Below are positions 25,228 through 33,288 of a stretch of 46,775 bases of DNA, piece by piece (the stretch's first letter is position 1; every line of letters begins with the position of its first letter). The position numbers and the translations under genes are program-made. The notes under the pieces are model-generated. The model made no database searches, was not told where the DNA came from, and saw only the letters and a list, made by a program, of their open reading frames with translations. The stretch is from JAMWDF01 sp964645405. GTDB lineage: Bacteria; Ratteibacteria; UBA8468; B48-G9; DSTR01. The stretch spans positions 1 through 46,775 of the forward strand of contig CAZYCA010000022.1 of NCBI GenBank assembly GCA_964645405.1. Reading direction: 5' to 3'.

Positions 25228-26540
25228 GGCGCTTTCGTCTCTTTATTCTTCCCGGGTGGCTGAGACGGTGAGACAGAAAGTTTCTCCTTCCCTGCCACCC
25301 GCACTTCCACACCATCCTTCAACTTTTCCTGTCCGGAGATAACCAGTTGTTCTCCTTCCGACAGACCGGAAAGAATCTGAATTCTGCCTTCTTCTTCTAT
25401 TCCAGTCTTTACTGGTCGCCGGACGGCTTTTCCTTCCTTAACAACAAAAACCAGGGTTGCCCCTGTCGGAGAAACCACCACTGCCTGACCAGGAATAACT
25501 ACCACATTCTCAGCTGTTTCCAGCAAAAGACGCACACGGGCGAACATATTAGGGGAAAGGGGAATTTTACCACCAACAGCAATTTCTATTGTTCGGGTTT
25601 TCAGTTGGGCATCCAGAGCTGGAAAAACACGGCTCACAGTCCCGCGCAGAAGTTTCTCCGGGAAAGCGTCAAGTCTAACCTCTGCCAGCATACCCGGATG
25701 AACCCTGCCAGCAACAGATTCAGGTACAGCGCACCTTATGACCTGCGAAGAAAGATTTGCCAGTTCCACCAGAGGCATCCGGAGAGCTGACAAATCCCCT
25801 GGCCGGACAAAAACTTTTGTGATTACCCCGGAAAACGGAGCCTTGATGATACACTCGTTCAGACGCGCCTGTGCCAGTTTTAGCCGTGCCTCGGCTTCTT
25901 TCACCGCTGCCTCCTGAACGGCTAAGGCTGTTGCCGTGAATCCTGATTCCAGCATTTCCAGGTGCTTGCGGGCTGATTGAAGCCGTGCCTCAGCTGCCAC
26001 GTACCTGACTCGTGCTTTTTCTGCCTGCTCCCCGGCAAGTGCGCCAGTTTTCACCAGCTGGCTGATACGTTCGTAATCCAGTTTTTCAAAAGCGACTGTC
26101 TCTTCTGCTTCCCGGACGTTCTGGCGGGCTTTCTCAATTTCCTCAGGTCTGGTTCCTGCTTGCATATCAGCCAGTTTTGCCTTCGCCAAGGAGACAGCAG
26201 CTTCAGCCGCTTTCACCTCTGCCCTGATAAGTTCACGATCAATTTCAATCAGTCGCTGTCCGGCTGAAACATGGTCTCCTTCCCTCCAGGGACAAAAATT
26301 AATCGGACCTTCCACTGTGGAGGTAATCTGCACCGTATCCACCGGGACCACCTCACCGGTAAGGTTGAGGCTGTGAGAAATGGAACCTTTCTTCACTTCT
26401 TGCACAGCTACCAGAGGTACTTTCTTCTGCGCCTGTGTTCCCTTCATCTCCTTTTTCCTGATGCAACCAGCCAGGCCAGAGATAAGCACCAGTCCACTGA
26501 GACAGATAAATTTGAATACCTCTGTAAACCGCGGTTTCAT
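25224..26540 (-). CDS. RND periplasmic adaptor (membrane-fusion) lipoprotein
   Basis: A 438-aa protein with a lipoprotein signal (lipobox LAGC, Cys near residue 26). Two biotinyl-lipoyl-like half motifs flank a long helical hairpin: VPVDTVQITSTVEGPI with WREGDHVSAGQRLIEI, then alpha-helical residues ~110-220, then AQARLNECIIKAPFSGVI. Beta-barrel and membrane-proximal domains follow. The C-terminus has GATLVFVVKEGKAVRRPVKTG. It links the TolC channel and the RND pump. It starts 13 nt after TolC and overlaps the pump gene by 4 nt. Confidence 0.92.
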   Translation of the reverse strand: MKPRFTEVFKFICLSGLVLISGLAGCIRKKEMKGTQAQKKVPLVAVQEVKKGSISHSLNLTGEVVPVDTVQITSTVEGPINFCPWREGDHVSAGQRLIEIDRELIRAEVKAAEAAVSLAKAKLADMQAGTRPEEIEKARQNVREAEETVAFEKLDYERISQLVKTGALAGEQAEKARVRYVAAEARLQSARKHLEMLESGFTATALAVQEAAVKEAEARLKLAQARLNECIIKAPFSGVITKVFVRPGDLSALRMPLVELANLSSQVIRCAVPESVAGRVHPGMLAEVRLDAFPEKLLRGTVSRVFPALDAQLKTRTIEIAVGGKIPLSPNMFARVRLLLETAENVVVIPGQAVVVSPTGATLVFVVKEGKAVRRPVKTGIEEEGRIQILSGLSEGEQLVISGQEKLKDGVEVRVAGKEKLSVSPSQPPGKNKETKAP

Positions 26541-26553
26541 ATTTTTCCCCTTT

Positions 26554-27921
26554 TCATTGAATTACCTTGCCTGTTGCCAGAGAGAACTGAATATGCGCTA
26601 TGTTCACATCAGCCAGAGCGCGAGAAAATGCGGCTTCAGCCTCCAGCAGGGCTGCCTGGGCATCCAGCACGTCTGAAATCGTTCCTTTACCAAAATCGTA
26701 TTTCTGACGCTCAATGCGTAGGCTTTCCCGAGCCTGTTCAATAACTTTCTTTGTTGTCTCCACGCGTTCCTGGGCAGAACGAGCGTTGGCCAGGGCTGTC
26801 TGGACATCAAGCCGAATCTGTAATTCCAGTTTCCGCAGCCTCTGGAGGGCAGCGGCGGCTTTTTCCTCCTCTTCACGGATGCGAGATCTGATACGGCTGC
26901 CATCAAAAACCGGCACCTCCACGGCTATCTTCAGGGAGCCGGTATCGTCTAATCTTTTGCTACTTCCTGCGTTGCTGCCAGAATCCAGCGCCCAGCGATA
27001 TCCGTAGTTGCCAACCAGAATCACCGTTGGCCACAGCTCTGCCCGGGCTGCAGTTACCCGCCTGCTTTGCGCCTCTGCTTCATATTTAGCAGCGCGGTAA
27101 TCTGCCCGCTGATTTAATGCCAGGCTAATTGCTTCCTGTTCTTCCATCAGAACAGGTATTTCCTCCATTAGTTTTCCTTGAGGCAGCAGATGTTTATTTG
27201 TTTCCCCCAGACCGAGAAGATTGGCCAGAATTCTTTCCAGAACAAACAGGTTGTTTTTTTCCCGCACCATCCTTTGCTGAATATCAGCCAGACGCACTTC
27301 TGTTCTTAAAAGGTCCACGCCAGCAGCTTTCCGGGCAGCAACTAATTGTTCTGTATGGTCCCGGTGTTCCTGAAGTGCCTGCCGGGAAAATTCCAGCGAG
27401 GCAATCAGTCTCATCTGTGCCAGCATGGTATAGAAAACATGCGAGACATTAAAGATTACTTCGTCCCTGAGTCTTTCTTGACGTTCCCGTAATACCTCAC
27501 TCAATAACTGTGCCACCTGGAATTCTCTTTTCAGTCTGCCAGCAGTGAAAAGCGGGACACTAAAGGTAAGACCGCCAGAAGAAATATCTCTGGAAAAAAG
27601 CCCCGTTTCCCCGTTGTACCGAGCTGGAATTAATCTTTGATTGTCCAGAAATCTGGTGTAGTCTACGCCTGCTGTTACTTTAGGTAGACAGGCGCCCCGG
27701 GCAAACTTCTCCCTGCTTTGTGCCGCCAGGAGCTCGTGCTGGGCAACAGCCAGGTCTGGATTGTTTGCCAGAGCTATTTTAATTGCCTCTTCCAGGTTAA
27801 TTTCCTGCTGCGTTTCTTCTGATCCAGCTGCAGCAACAGGCAAGCCCGAAGGTTTCAGAAAGAAGAACACTGCAAAAACCACCAGAACTACCCTACCTTT
27901 TGCTTTTTTTCTGCACCTCAT
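26554..27921 (-). CDS. TolC-family outer-membrane channel
   Basis: A 455-aa protein with a signal peptide (VVLVVFAVFFFLKPSGLPVAA). It has the OEP repeat pattern: INLEEAIKIALANNPDLAVA, long amphipathic helices, and AEAAFSRALADVNIAHIQFSLATGKV at the end. ATG 27921 has a GGAGGT ribosome-binding site; a GTG 6 nt upstream is too close to it. The first 29 nt overlap the end of the universal stress protein gene. It is the first gene of the tripartite pump trio. Confidence 0.9.
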   Translation of the reverse strand: MRCRKKAKGRVVLVVFAVFFFLKPSGLPVAAAGSEETQQEINLEEAIKIALANNPDLAVAQHELLAAQSREKFARGACLPKVTAGVDYTRFLDNQRLIPARYNGETGLFSRDISSGGLTFSVPLFTAGRLKREFQVAQLLSEVLRERQERLRDEVIFNVSHVFYTMLAQMRLIASLEFSRQALQEHRDHTEQLVAARKAAGVDLLRTEVRLADIQQRMVREKNNLFVLERILANLLGLGETNKHLLPQGKLMEEIPVLMEEQEAISLALNQRADYRAAKYEAEAQSRRVTAARAELWPTVILVGNYGYRWALDSGSNAGSSKRLDDTGSLKIAVEVPVFDGSRIRSRIREEEEKAAAALQRLRKLELQIRLDVQTALANARSAQERVETTKKVIEQARESLRIERQKYDFGKGTISDVLDAQAALLEAEAAFSRALADVNIAHIQFSLATGKVIQ

Positions 27922-28813
27922 GTTCACTACCTCCAGAATTATTCACCTTCTGCCTGGCTGGAATCAGCATGACCGCTGCTTCTGAAAAACGTGCGAGAGC
28001 ATGACTGACACTTCCAAGGAAAAGTTCCTGGATGTATCTTCGGCCCTGACTTCCCATCACCACCATCTGTACATCTCTTTTCCGCACCAGGCCCAAAAGT
28101 TCCTCAATCGGTACACCATAGGGAATTTCAACTGTCACCTGAACTTCTCCTTCCTTTTTCAGTTCCTCCCTCATCTTCTCTAGACGGCCGCGGTCAACCT
28201 CGTTGAACTCTTCAAGACGGGATAAAAGGTGTGGGTCCAGCCGGTTCTTATCCTGTACGTGAACAAGCGTGACATGTTTTAACCCGCAGGCAACCATGTG
28301 TTTCAAATAGGCAAAGGCAAGACCGGCATTCTCTGAGAAATCAGTCGCAAAAAGTACATGTTCTCTGAAACGATGCCGGAGGCACCGGACGTCAATCTTA
28401 CCGGAATCTTTTGTCACGGAAAGCCGCATTACCAGGATCGGCCGGGTCGCACGTTGGATGATTTCACTGGCTACACTCCCCAGAAAAAGATCTCTGGCAA
28501 GGGTCTGCCCGTGGGAACCAACGACAATTAAAGAACAGCCTCTCTCCCGGGCAATGCGGTCAATCTCCAGCCTTGCCATCCCCGGGAGAACCAGAGCTGT
28601 AACAGCATACCCCTGCTGCTTTAGCATCTCTTCCTGTTCTGCAAGTTCTCCTTTCTTCAGAAATCCTTCCACTAATACCCCTTCTTCCGAAACATTAACG
28701 CACTGCACCAGCAGACATTCCTGCACCCCGAGAAACGCTAACTCTCCCATGTGCCGCACTACCACAAAGGAAGCAGGTGACAAATCTGTGGCTACAAGTA
28801 TCCGTCTAAAAAT
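27893..28813 (-). CDS. Tandem universal stress protein, probable ATT start
   Basis: Two UspA domains in ~306 aa: domain 1 begins ILVATDLSPASFVV and ends GSHGQTLARDLFLGSVAS; domain 2 begins VLFATDFSENAGLA and ends GSQGRRYIQELFLGSVSH. Both ATP-binding signatures are intact. The paralogue at 16369-17241 begins MFTRMLVATDLS; the equivalent codons here are ATT TTT AGA CGG ATA CTT, so ATT 28813 is the aligned start, with an AAGGAG ribosome-binding site 9-10 nt upstream. A TTG at 28834 is the alternative and lies before that site. The gene overlaps arsC by 8 nt. Its role is likely stress signalling or protection. Confidence 0.8.
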   Translation of the reverse strand: MFRRILVATDLSPASFVVVRHMGELAFLGVQECLLVQCVNVSEEGVLVEGFLKKGELAEQEEMLKQQGYAVTALVLPGMARLEIDRIARERGCSLIVVGSHGQTLARDLFLGSVASEIIQRATRPILVMRLSVTKDSGKIDVRCLRHRFREHVLFATDFSENAGLAFAYLKHMVACGLKHVTLVHVQDKNRLDPHLLSRLEEFNEVDRGRLEKMREELKKEGEVQVTVEIPYGVPIEELLGLVRKRDVQMVVMGSQGRRYIQELFLGSVSHALARFSEAAVMLIPARQKVNNSGGSEHEVQKKSKR

Positions 28814-29243
28814 TTTCTCTTCTCCTTTCAGCAATCCATTTAGAAACCATTGCCTGAATCTGGTCCCTTACCTTTCTTGTCTGGTTCAACCGTTCCTCCC
28901 AGCTTCCTTCAAACCGTGAAGGGTCAGGAAAACTCCAGTGAAGATTCTCTCTGATTCCAGGCACCACAGGACAGTATTCTGCCTCCTCACAGACAGTGAT
29001 AAGCACATCAAATTTTTTCCCGGAATTGATTACCTGCTGAATACTGCGTGTTTGCTTGCCGGAGATGTCAATACCAATTTCCTTCATCACCTCCACTGCC
29101 AGCAGGTTCAACTTTCCTGGTTGCAGACCTGCGCTTTCCGCCTCAAACCGGCCCTCTGCCATGTGGTTCAGAAACGCTTCTGCCATCTGGCTGCGGGCAC
29201 TGTTGTGGATACAAACAAAAAGTACCCTTTTTTTCGTCGGCAT
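28806..29243 (-). CDS. arsC: Thioredoxin-coupled arsenate reductase (low-molecular-weight PTPase type)
   Basis: A 145-aa enzyme that reduces arsenate to arsenite. The P-loop is CIHNSAR (C11-R17, C-x5-R). The Cys pair of the thioredoxin-coupled mechanism is C85 and C91 in TVCEEAEYCPVV. D107 in FPDPSRFEG is the general acid. All catalytic residues are present. It starts 13 nt after the mini-thioredoxin gene, whose product could reduce it, and overlaps the stress-protein gene by 8 nt. The paired ACR3 exporter is at 17264-18439 in the same operon. Confidence 0.95.
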   Translation of the reverse strand: MPTKKRVLFVCIHNSARSQMAEAFLNHMAEGRFEAESAGLQPGKLNLLAVEVMKEIGIDISGKQTRSIQQVINSGKKFDVLITVCEEAEYCPVVPGIRENLHWSFPDPSRFEGSWEERLNQTRKVRDQIQAMVSKWIAERRRENF

Positions 29244-29256
29244 CAGCTCTTTTTCC

Positions 29257-29490
29257 TTACCGAAGAAGTTTTTTTATCTCTTCCACAGAAGGAACCTTAC
29301 CAGAAACTTTAACTTCGCCATCCACTGCCAGGGCTGGTGTCATCATTACCCCAAAATTCATGATGTCATTAATGCTGGTTATCTTGACCAGTTCATACTC
29401 CAGCCCCAGTTCCCTGGCCGCCGCCTCTGCATTCTCAGCAAGTTTCTTACACTTGGGACACCCTGTCCCCAGAATCTGTATTTTCTTCAT
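29257..29490 (-). CDS. Mini-thioredoxin (redox-active disulfide protein 2 type)
   Basis: A 77-aa thioredoxin-fold protein with TGCPKCKK (C11, C14) right after the first strand and MMTPALAVDGEVKVSGKVPS as the cis-Pro segment. It is cytosolic and has the normal length for the family. It lies 29 nt after the permease and 13 nt before arsC. The family is known to sit next to DUF318 permeases and ArsR regulators. It is a candidate reductant of ArsC or of bound metalloid. Confidence 0.88.
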   Translation of the reverse strand: MKKIQILGTGCPKCKKLAENAEAAARELGLEYELVKITSINDIMNFGVMMTPALAVDGEVKVSGKVPSVEEIKKLLR

Positions 29491-29519
29491 AAGCCCCCCT
29501 TTCTCCCTTTCTTTCCTTG

Positions 29520-30698
29520 TTACCTCACCAGCCGCCCATAAAACATCCCGGAAACTGTGGAGACACAGACAACCAGAATAACATAAACTACAGTCTTCTT
29601 CGTACCCATGATACTTCGCAAAACCAGCATACTTGGTAAGCTCAGTGCCGGTCCAGCCAGAAGCAGAGCCAGGGCAGGTCCCTGTCCCATACCAGAACCT
29701 AAGAGTCCGCTAAGAATGGGAACTTCTGTCAGCGTGGCAAAGTACATAAAAGCCCCCACGATAGAAGCAAAAAGATTAGCCCTCAGGGAATTACCTCCGA
29801 CCAGAGCAGCTACAATTCTGGAAGGGATAAGCCCCTCCTGGCCTGGACGTCCTAAAAACACCCCGGCAATAAAAACGCCAAGAAAAAGCAACGGTGTAAT
29901 CTGCCTGGCAAATCCCCAGGTTGCTTCCACCCAGGACTGAATTTCTTCCTGGTCAAACGAGTATTTAACAACAAAGAAAAGACCTAACAGGGATAATCCT
30001 GCCAGAAGATACTTCACCCTGGCTACCTCTGCCCAGAAACCGACAATGATACCTTTTGGTTCTGCCCAGTTAGCAAAAACCAGAAATGCCACCATAAAGA
30101 AGAAATATAACGCTGTCAGCCATAAGGGATGTTTCTCTTCACTTTGCCCTACAAGTAAAAAATCAGCTTCTCTTTTTTTCTCTTCCCGGTAAAAAATAAG
30201 GTGCATGACCAAACCCACAAAAATACTGATAACTACTGCACAGATACCCCTGGCCAGACCCAGTTTCCAGCCGAGAATGCGGGCTGTCATAACAATTGCC
30301 AGAACATTGATGGCTGGCCCGGAATAAAGGAAGGCTGTAGCCGGTCCTAACCCTGCTCCCCGTTTATAGATACCAGCAAAAAGAGGCAGTACCGTGCAGG
30401 AACAGACTGCCAGAATCGTCCCGGAGACAGAAGCCACACAGTAAGCTAAAACCTTATTAGCCTTGTGTCCGAAATACTTTAAAACGGAAGCCTGGCTGAC
30501 AAAAACAGCAATCGCTCCAGCAATAAAAAAAGCTGGCACCAGACAGAGAAGTACATGCTCCCTGGCATACCACTGCAAAAGCATTAATGCCTCAGCCAGG
30601 GGATTGCTCACCGGGAAATTAAAGGGCACAAAATAGAAGAAAAGAAAAACACAAACCATCAGAAAAAATTTTCTTCTTTCATTCCAGCCAATGTTCAC
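29520..30698 (-). CDS. ArsP/DUF318-family permease
   Basis: A 392-aa membrane protein with about 8-10 helices. It has VSGTILAVCSCTVLPLFAGI, with a Cys-Ser-Cys pair in the helix, YSGPAINVLAIVMTARI, and in the second half TLTEVPILSGLL and GPALSLPSMLVLRSIMG, which mirror the first as in the two-repeat PF03773 family. GTG 30698 overlaps the arsR stop (GTGA) and has an AAGGAG ribosome-binding site. Some relatives (ArsP) export trivalent organoarsenicals. Its place directly after arsR fits, but the substrate is inferred. Confidence 0.88.
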   Translation of the reverse strand: MNIGWNERRKFFLMVCVFLFFYFVPFNFPVSNPLAEALMLLQWYAREHVLLCLVPAFFIAGAIAVFVSQASVLKYFGHKANKVLAYCVASVSGTILAVCSCTVLPLFAGIYKRGAGLGPATAFLYSGPAINVLAIVMTARILGWKLGLARGICAVVISIFVGLVMHLIFYREEKKREADFLLVGQSEEKHPLWLTALYFFFMVAFLVFANWAEPKGIIVGFWAEVARVKYLLAGLSLLGLFFVVKYSFDQEEIQSWVEATWGFARQITPLLFLGVFIAGVFLGRPGQEGLIPSRIVAALVGGNSLRANLFASIVGAFMYFATLTEVPILSGLLGSGMGQGPALALLLAGPALSLPSMLVLRSIMGTKKTVVYVILVVCVSTVSGMFYGRLVR

Positions 30699-31060
30699 TT
30701 TTTCTCCTTGCAGATGTCATAACGGTTAGCCTTCTTGCTTCTTTTCCTGTCCCTTCCACAGCATACAGGGTCGTCCCACAGAGAAAGAAATTTCATCATC
30801 TGGTGAAGCAGGTGTCTGGCCGGGTATTCACAAAGATAATAATCAACCCAGCAGTTGCTCGTCCTGTCCTTTACCAGACCAGCCTGTTTCAATATCTGCA
30901 GGTGACGGGTCACTGTCGGCTGGGCTATCCCTAAAACATACCTTATCTCGCAGACACACATGGGTCTAACCTGCAGCATCTTCAGGATACGGATGCGGTT
31001 GCGGTTAGCCAGTGCCTTAAAAAGCAACTCCAGTTCACCGGTAGATAGCCGTATAGCCAT
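30695..31060 (-). CDS. arsR: ArsR-family metalloid-responsive repressor
   Basis: A 121-aa winged-helix repressor. The recognition region LGIAQPTVTRHLQILKQAGLV is typical. VRPMCVCEI holds C35 and C37, the alpha3 metalloid motif (usual ELCVCDL). A vicinal CC pair (C100-C101) lies in the C-terminal part, as in ArsR proteins that bind As(III) with C-terminal Cys. ATG 31060 is chosen because the HTH family starts here and a strong promoter ends right before it; a longer frame to 31180 would run through that promoter and the upstream stop. It overlaps the permease gene by 4 nt. It likely represses the whole operon. Confidence 0.9.
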   Translation of the reverse strand: MAIRLSTGELELLFKALANRNRIRILKMLQVRPMCVCEIRYVLGIAQPTVTRHLQILKQAGLVKDRTSNCWVDYYLCEYPARHLLHQMMKFLSLWDDPVCCGRDRKRSKKANRYDICKEKK

Positions 31061-31068
31061 TTTGCTAT
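31053..31068 (-). promoter_or_regulatory. Candidate ArsR operator, inverted repeat ATAGC-N6-GCTAT
   Basis: A perfect 5-bp inverted repeat with a 6-bp spacer covers the arsR start codon and touches the -10 box. Repressor binding here would block transcription initiation. It is short, and ArsR operators vary, so this is a candidate only. Confidence 0.4.
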
Positions 31069-31096
31069 TTATACCCCATCTCAAACACGCTGTCAA
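31068..31096 (-). promoter_or_regulatory. Strong sigma70 promoter of the arsenic operon
   Basis: On the - strand TTGACA (31096-31091), a 17-bp spacer and TATAAA (31073-31068) form a near-consensus promoter. The expected transcription start (about 31060-31062) falls on the arsR start codon, so arsR mRNA may be leaderless. It lies between the stop of the glycosidase operon and arsR. Confidence 0.7.
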
Positions 31097-31124
31097 TACT
31101 TCCTCTTTCCCTGATAACTCCCTT

Positions 31125-31169
31125 ATTCTGGAATGAGAATTTGCCTTGCTATGTCTCCCATTCCAGAAT
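31125..31169. repeat. Perfect 11-bp inverted repeat spanning the glycosidase operon stop
   Basis: ATTCTGGAATG (31125-31135) and its reverse complement CATTCCAGAAT (31159-31169) are separated by 23 bp and surround the stop codon at 31149-31151. In RNA of the - strand they would form a stable hairpin at the 3' end of the glycosidase mRNA, with no following U-run. It may be a processing or terminator hairpin, or a regulator site upstream of the arsenic promoter. Confidence 0.55.
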
Positions 31170-33263
31170 CTCATAGTCACAAAGCTGGGGAATAGTAAGA
31201 ATGGTTCCCTGTCTGCAGAATTTCACACCGATTTTAGCTTCTGTTTTCAGGCATCTGACTTTTAAGACCTGGATATTTTTATTAACCATAACTTTTACGT
31301 CATGCAAAGTCGTAATGCCTGTCACCGGTCTTTTCAAGCCAGCTGTCATATTGATGAGATGGAGATAAATTTTCTCTCTGTTGCGCCGCAGATTTACTTC
31401 CACCTCTGGAAAAGATTCCACGGTAACAGGCATTGAGCTGAACTGCTGGCAGATATTCTTCATCAGCTGAAGATATTCGGGGAAATGATACCTGAAAAAG
31501 GCAGTGCCAAAAATTCCTGCCAGGTAAACAGCTTTACCCTGACCGTAACGGTTTACCACGGTAAATGGATATTCTGATAGCATCGGAACACCATCATATC
31601 TGCCTTTCATCTTCTTCCGAAAAGCAATCAGAACGGTCCCCTCCTTTGCTTTCACTGCCAGTCCGTACTGGGGTGATGGAAGAAAAAATTTGGTAATCCC
31701 TTTCAAAAGATTACTCTCAGTTACCGGGGAGATATAATCCCAGGAAAAAGGACCAATAACACTTCCTGCATACTCTATGCCGAAGACATCTTCCAACCCC
31801 ATTCGTTCCAGACGTCTGCCACCAGCATCATAAAGAGAGGTTTCAAAACTCGCCACCAGGTTTCCACCATTTTGGACGAAGTCTTTCAATTTTTCTACCA
31901 TGGAACTTTCCAGGCAGGCTACATTGGGCAAGACCAGCAGACGATAGCGGGATAAATCTGTTGTGGGTAGTTCCTCAATCACATCAAAAGGTGTCTGGCA
32001 CCTGGCCAGCAATTCATAAAAACCATAAAATTCCTGAGAGATATCTCCAATGTGCGCTGTTTTAATTTCCGGTGTAAAATCCCTGAGAGGAACTGAGGAA
32101 CCAGCATAAAATTCAGCTGAGACGGAAGGCCAGACAAGTGCCACATCAGCCATTGATTCTGTCCCGGAAAAAGCTTTTGGAAATCTGGTTAGCAGGCGGT
32201 TATACCTGCGGATAACTTCTAATACCTCCTTTTGTTTCAAATCATCTTCAAAAAACGCTACCCAATAATTACCACCACCGGACAGGGTTTCCGCCAGCAG
32301 CAGGGATATTTCTGCTGCTGACAGGGTGTAAAAACTCCATGGTTTCCAGCCTGCACAGTTAAAAACAACTACCGGTTTACCCTGAGATTGTGTTCTCAGC
32401 AGTTTGGCAGCCATACCTGGTTTATAAACAGGAACCTGGTTAAGGTCACCGTAAAGAAAACCTCCCTCTGCCCCTAAAAGGTCTGTATAAACAATATTGC
32501 GGTGATTGTCCACTCCGGTGGGCCAGCCAGGCCAATTACTGTTCCCATTCATACAGAGAAGAATATCAGGACGAAGTTGATGAACGGTTTTCCTGGAATC
32601 AGCCAGAAATTTCTGAATACTCTCAAACTGAAAATAAATCAAATCCTTCCATCTTTCATCATTCCGGTCGGATTTTTTCGGCAATTCCTGATTGCCTCTT
32701 TCCGCAAAAGCTTGCTGGCACCAGTGACAGTAACAACTATTATGGTGAAAGATTGGGCCATCATAGAAAATACCATCTATATCATACGCACAGAGGTCAG
32801 TCAGAACCTGGAAAACCCAGTCCCGAAACGGACTGTTAATACAAGGAGTGACACCTGTCTGGTACATGTTGTTTACCGGCGAACCATCTTCTCTAATCTG
32901 TATCCATTCCTGGTGTCTGCGGCCAAAATCAGTGTGGTACCAGTGCACATTAAAATAAACAATCACCCTGATACCAGCTTGATGCGCTAAAGGTAGAAAA
33001 GCTGCCAGATGGTCCGGGTTTTCTCTAACAGCAAGCCTTGTCCGGAAAAGAAAACCGTACTCGTTCATACCAGCACCTGAAATGTCAGGGGTAATATGCA
33101 TCATACAGTGAAAATGACAAACGTTTGCCCCCAGTTTTTTCAAAAGTTTTACCTCAGTTTCTACCCTTTCAAAGACTCCGGCACAGTCCTTTTGTAGAAG
33201 CGAAGCTATCTCCACAATTCGCAGAGGTTTCTTCTCCCACCAGTATTTCTGTTTTTCTACCAT
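31149..33263 (-). CDS. GHL6-like TIM-barrel glycosidase with trimerization-like domain
   Basis: A 704-aa protein without a signal peptide. Residues ~10-350 are a TIM barrel: KKPLRIVEIA at the start, ANVCHFHCMMH, IRVIVYFNVHWY and DIDGIFYDGP (163-170), which probably holds a catalytic or substrate-binding Asp. It is followed by a C-x-C-x2-C group at 177-182 (CYCHWC). Residues ~385-610 resemble the GH42 trimerization/amidotransferase-like domain (LLVLPNVACLES, GGNLVASFETSL), and a beta domain ends the chain. This architecture occurs in hypothetical glycosyl hydrolase 6-type enzymes. It is the last gene of the glycosidase operon, 25 nt after the 853-aa protein. Specificity is unknown. Confidence 0.75.
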   Translation of the reverse strand: MVEKQKYWWEKKPLRIVEIASLLQKDCAGVFERVETEVKLLKKLGANVCHFHCMMHITPDISGAGMNEYGFLFRTRLAVRENPDHLAAFLPLAHQAGIRVIVYFNVHWYHTDFGRRHQEWIQIREDGSPVNNMYQTGVTPCINSPFRDWVFQVLTDLCAYDIDGIFYDGPIFHHNSCYCHWCQQAFAERGNQELPKKSDRNDERWKDLIYFQFESIQKFLADSRKTVHQLRPDILLCMNGNSNWPGWPTGVDNHRNIVYTDLLGAEGGFLYGDLNQVPVYKPGMAAKLLRTQSQGKPVVVFNCAGWKPWSFYTLSAAEISLLLAETLSGGGNYWVAFFEDDLKQKEVLEVIRRYNRLLTRFPKAFSGTESMADVALVWPSVSAEFYAGSSVPLRDFTPEIKTAHIGDISQEFYGFYELLARCQTPFDVIEELPTTDLSRYRLLVLPNVACLESSMVEKLKDFVQNGGNLVASFETSLYDAGGRRLERMGLEDVFGIEYAGSVIGPFSWDYISPVTESNLLKGITKFFLPSPQYGLAVKAKEGTVLIAFRKKMKGRYDGVPMLSEYPFTVVNRYGQGKAVYLAGIFGTAFFRYHFPEYLQLMKNICQQFSSMPVTVESFPEVEVNLRRNREKIYLHLINMTAGLKRPVTGITTLHDVKVMVNKNIQVLKVRCLKTEAKIGVKFCRQGTILTIPQLCDYEILEWET

Positions 33264-33288
33264 GGCTTCTCCTTTTTTCTATGGACAG

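Noticed and set aside
29608..29940. 110-codon + strand frame opposite the permease gene
   Set aside because: It lies entirely within the permease gene, with no ribosome-binding site and a composition typical of antisense to membrane helices.
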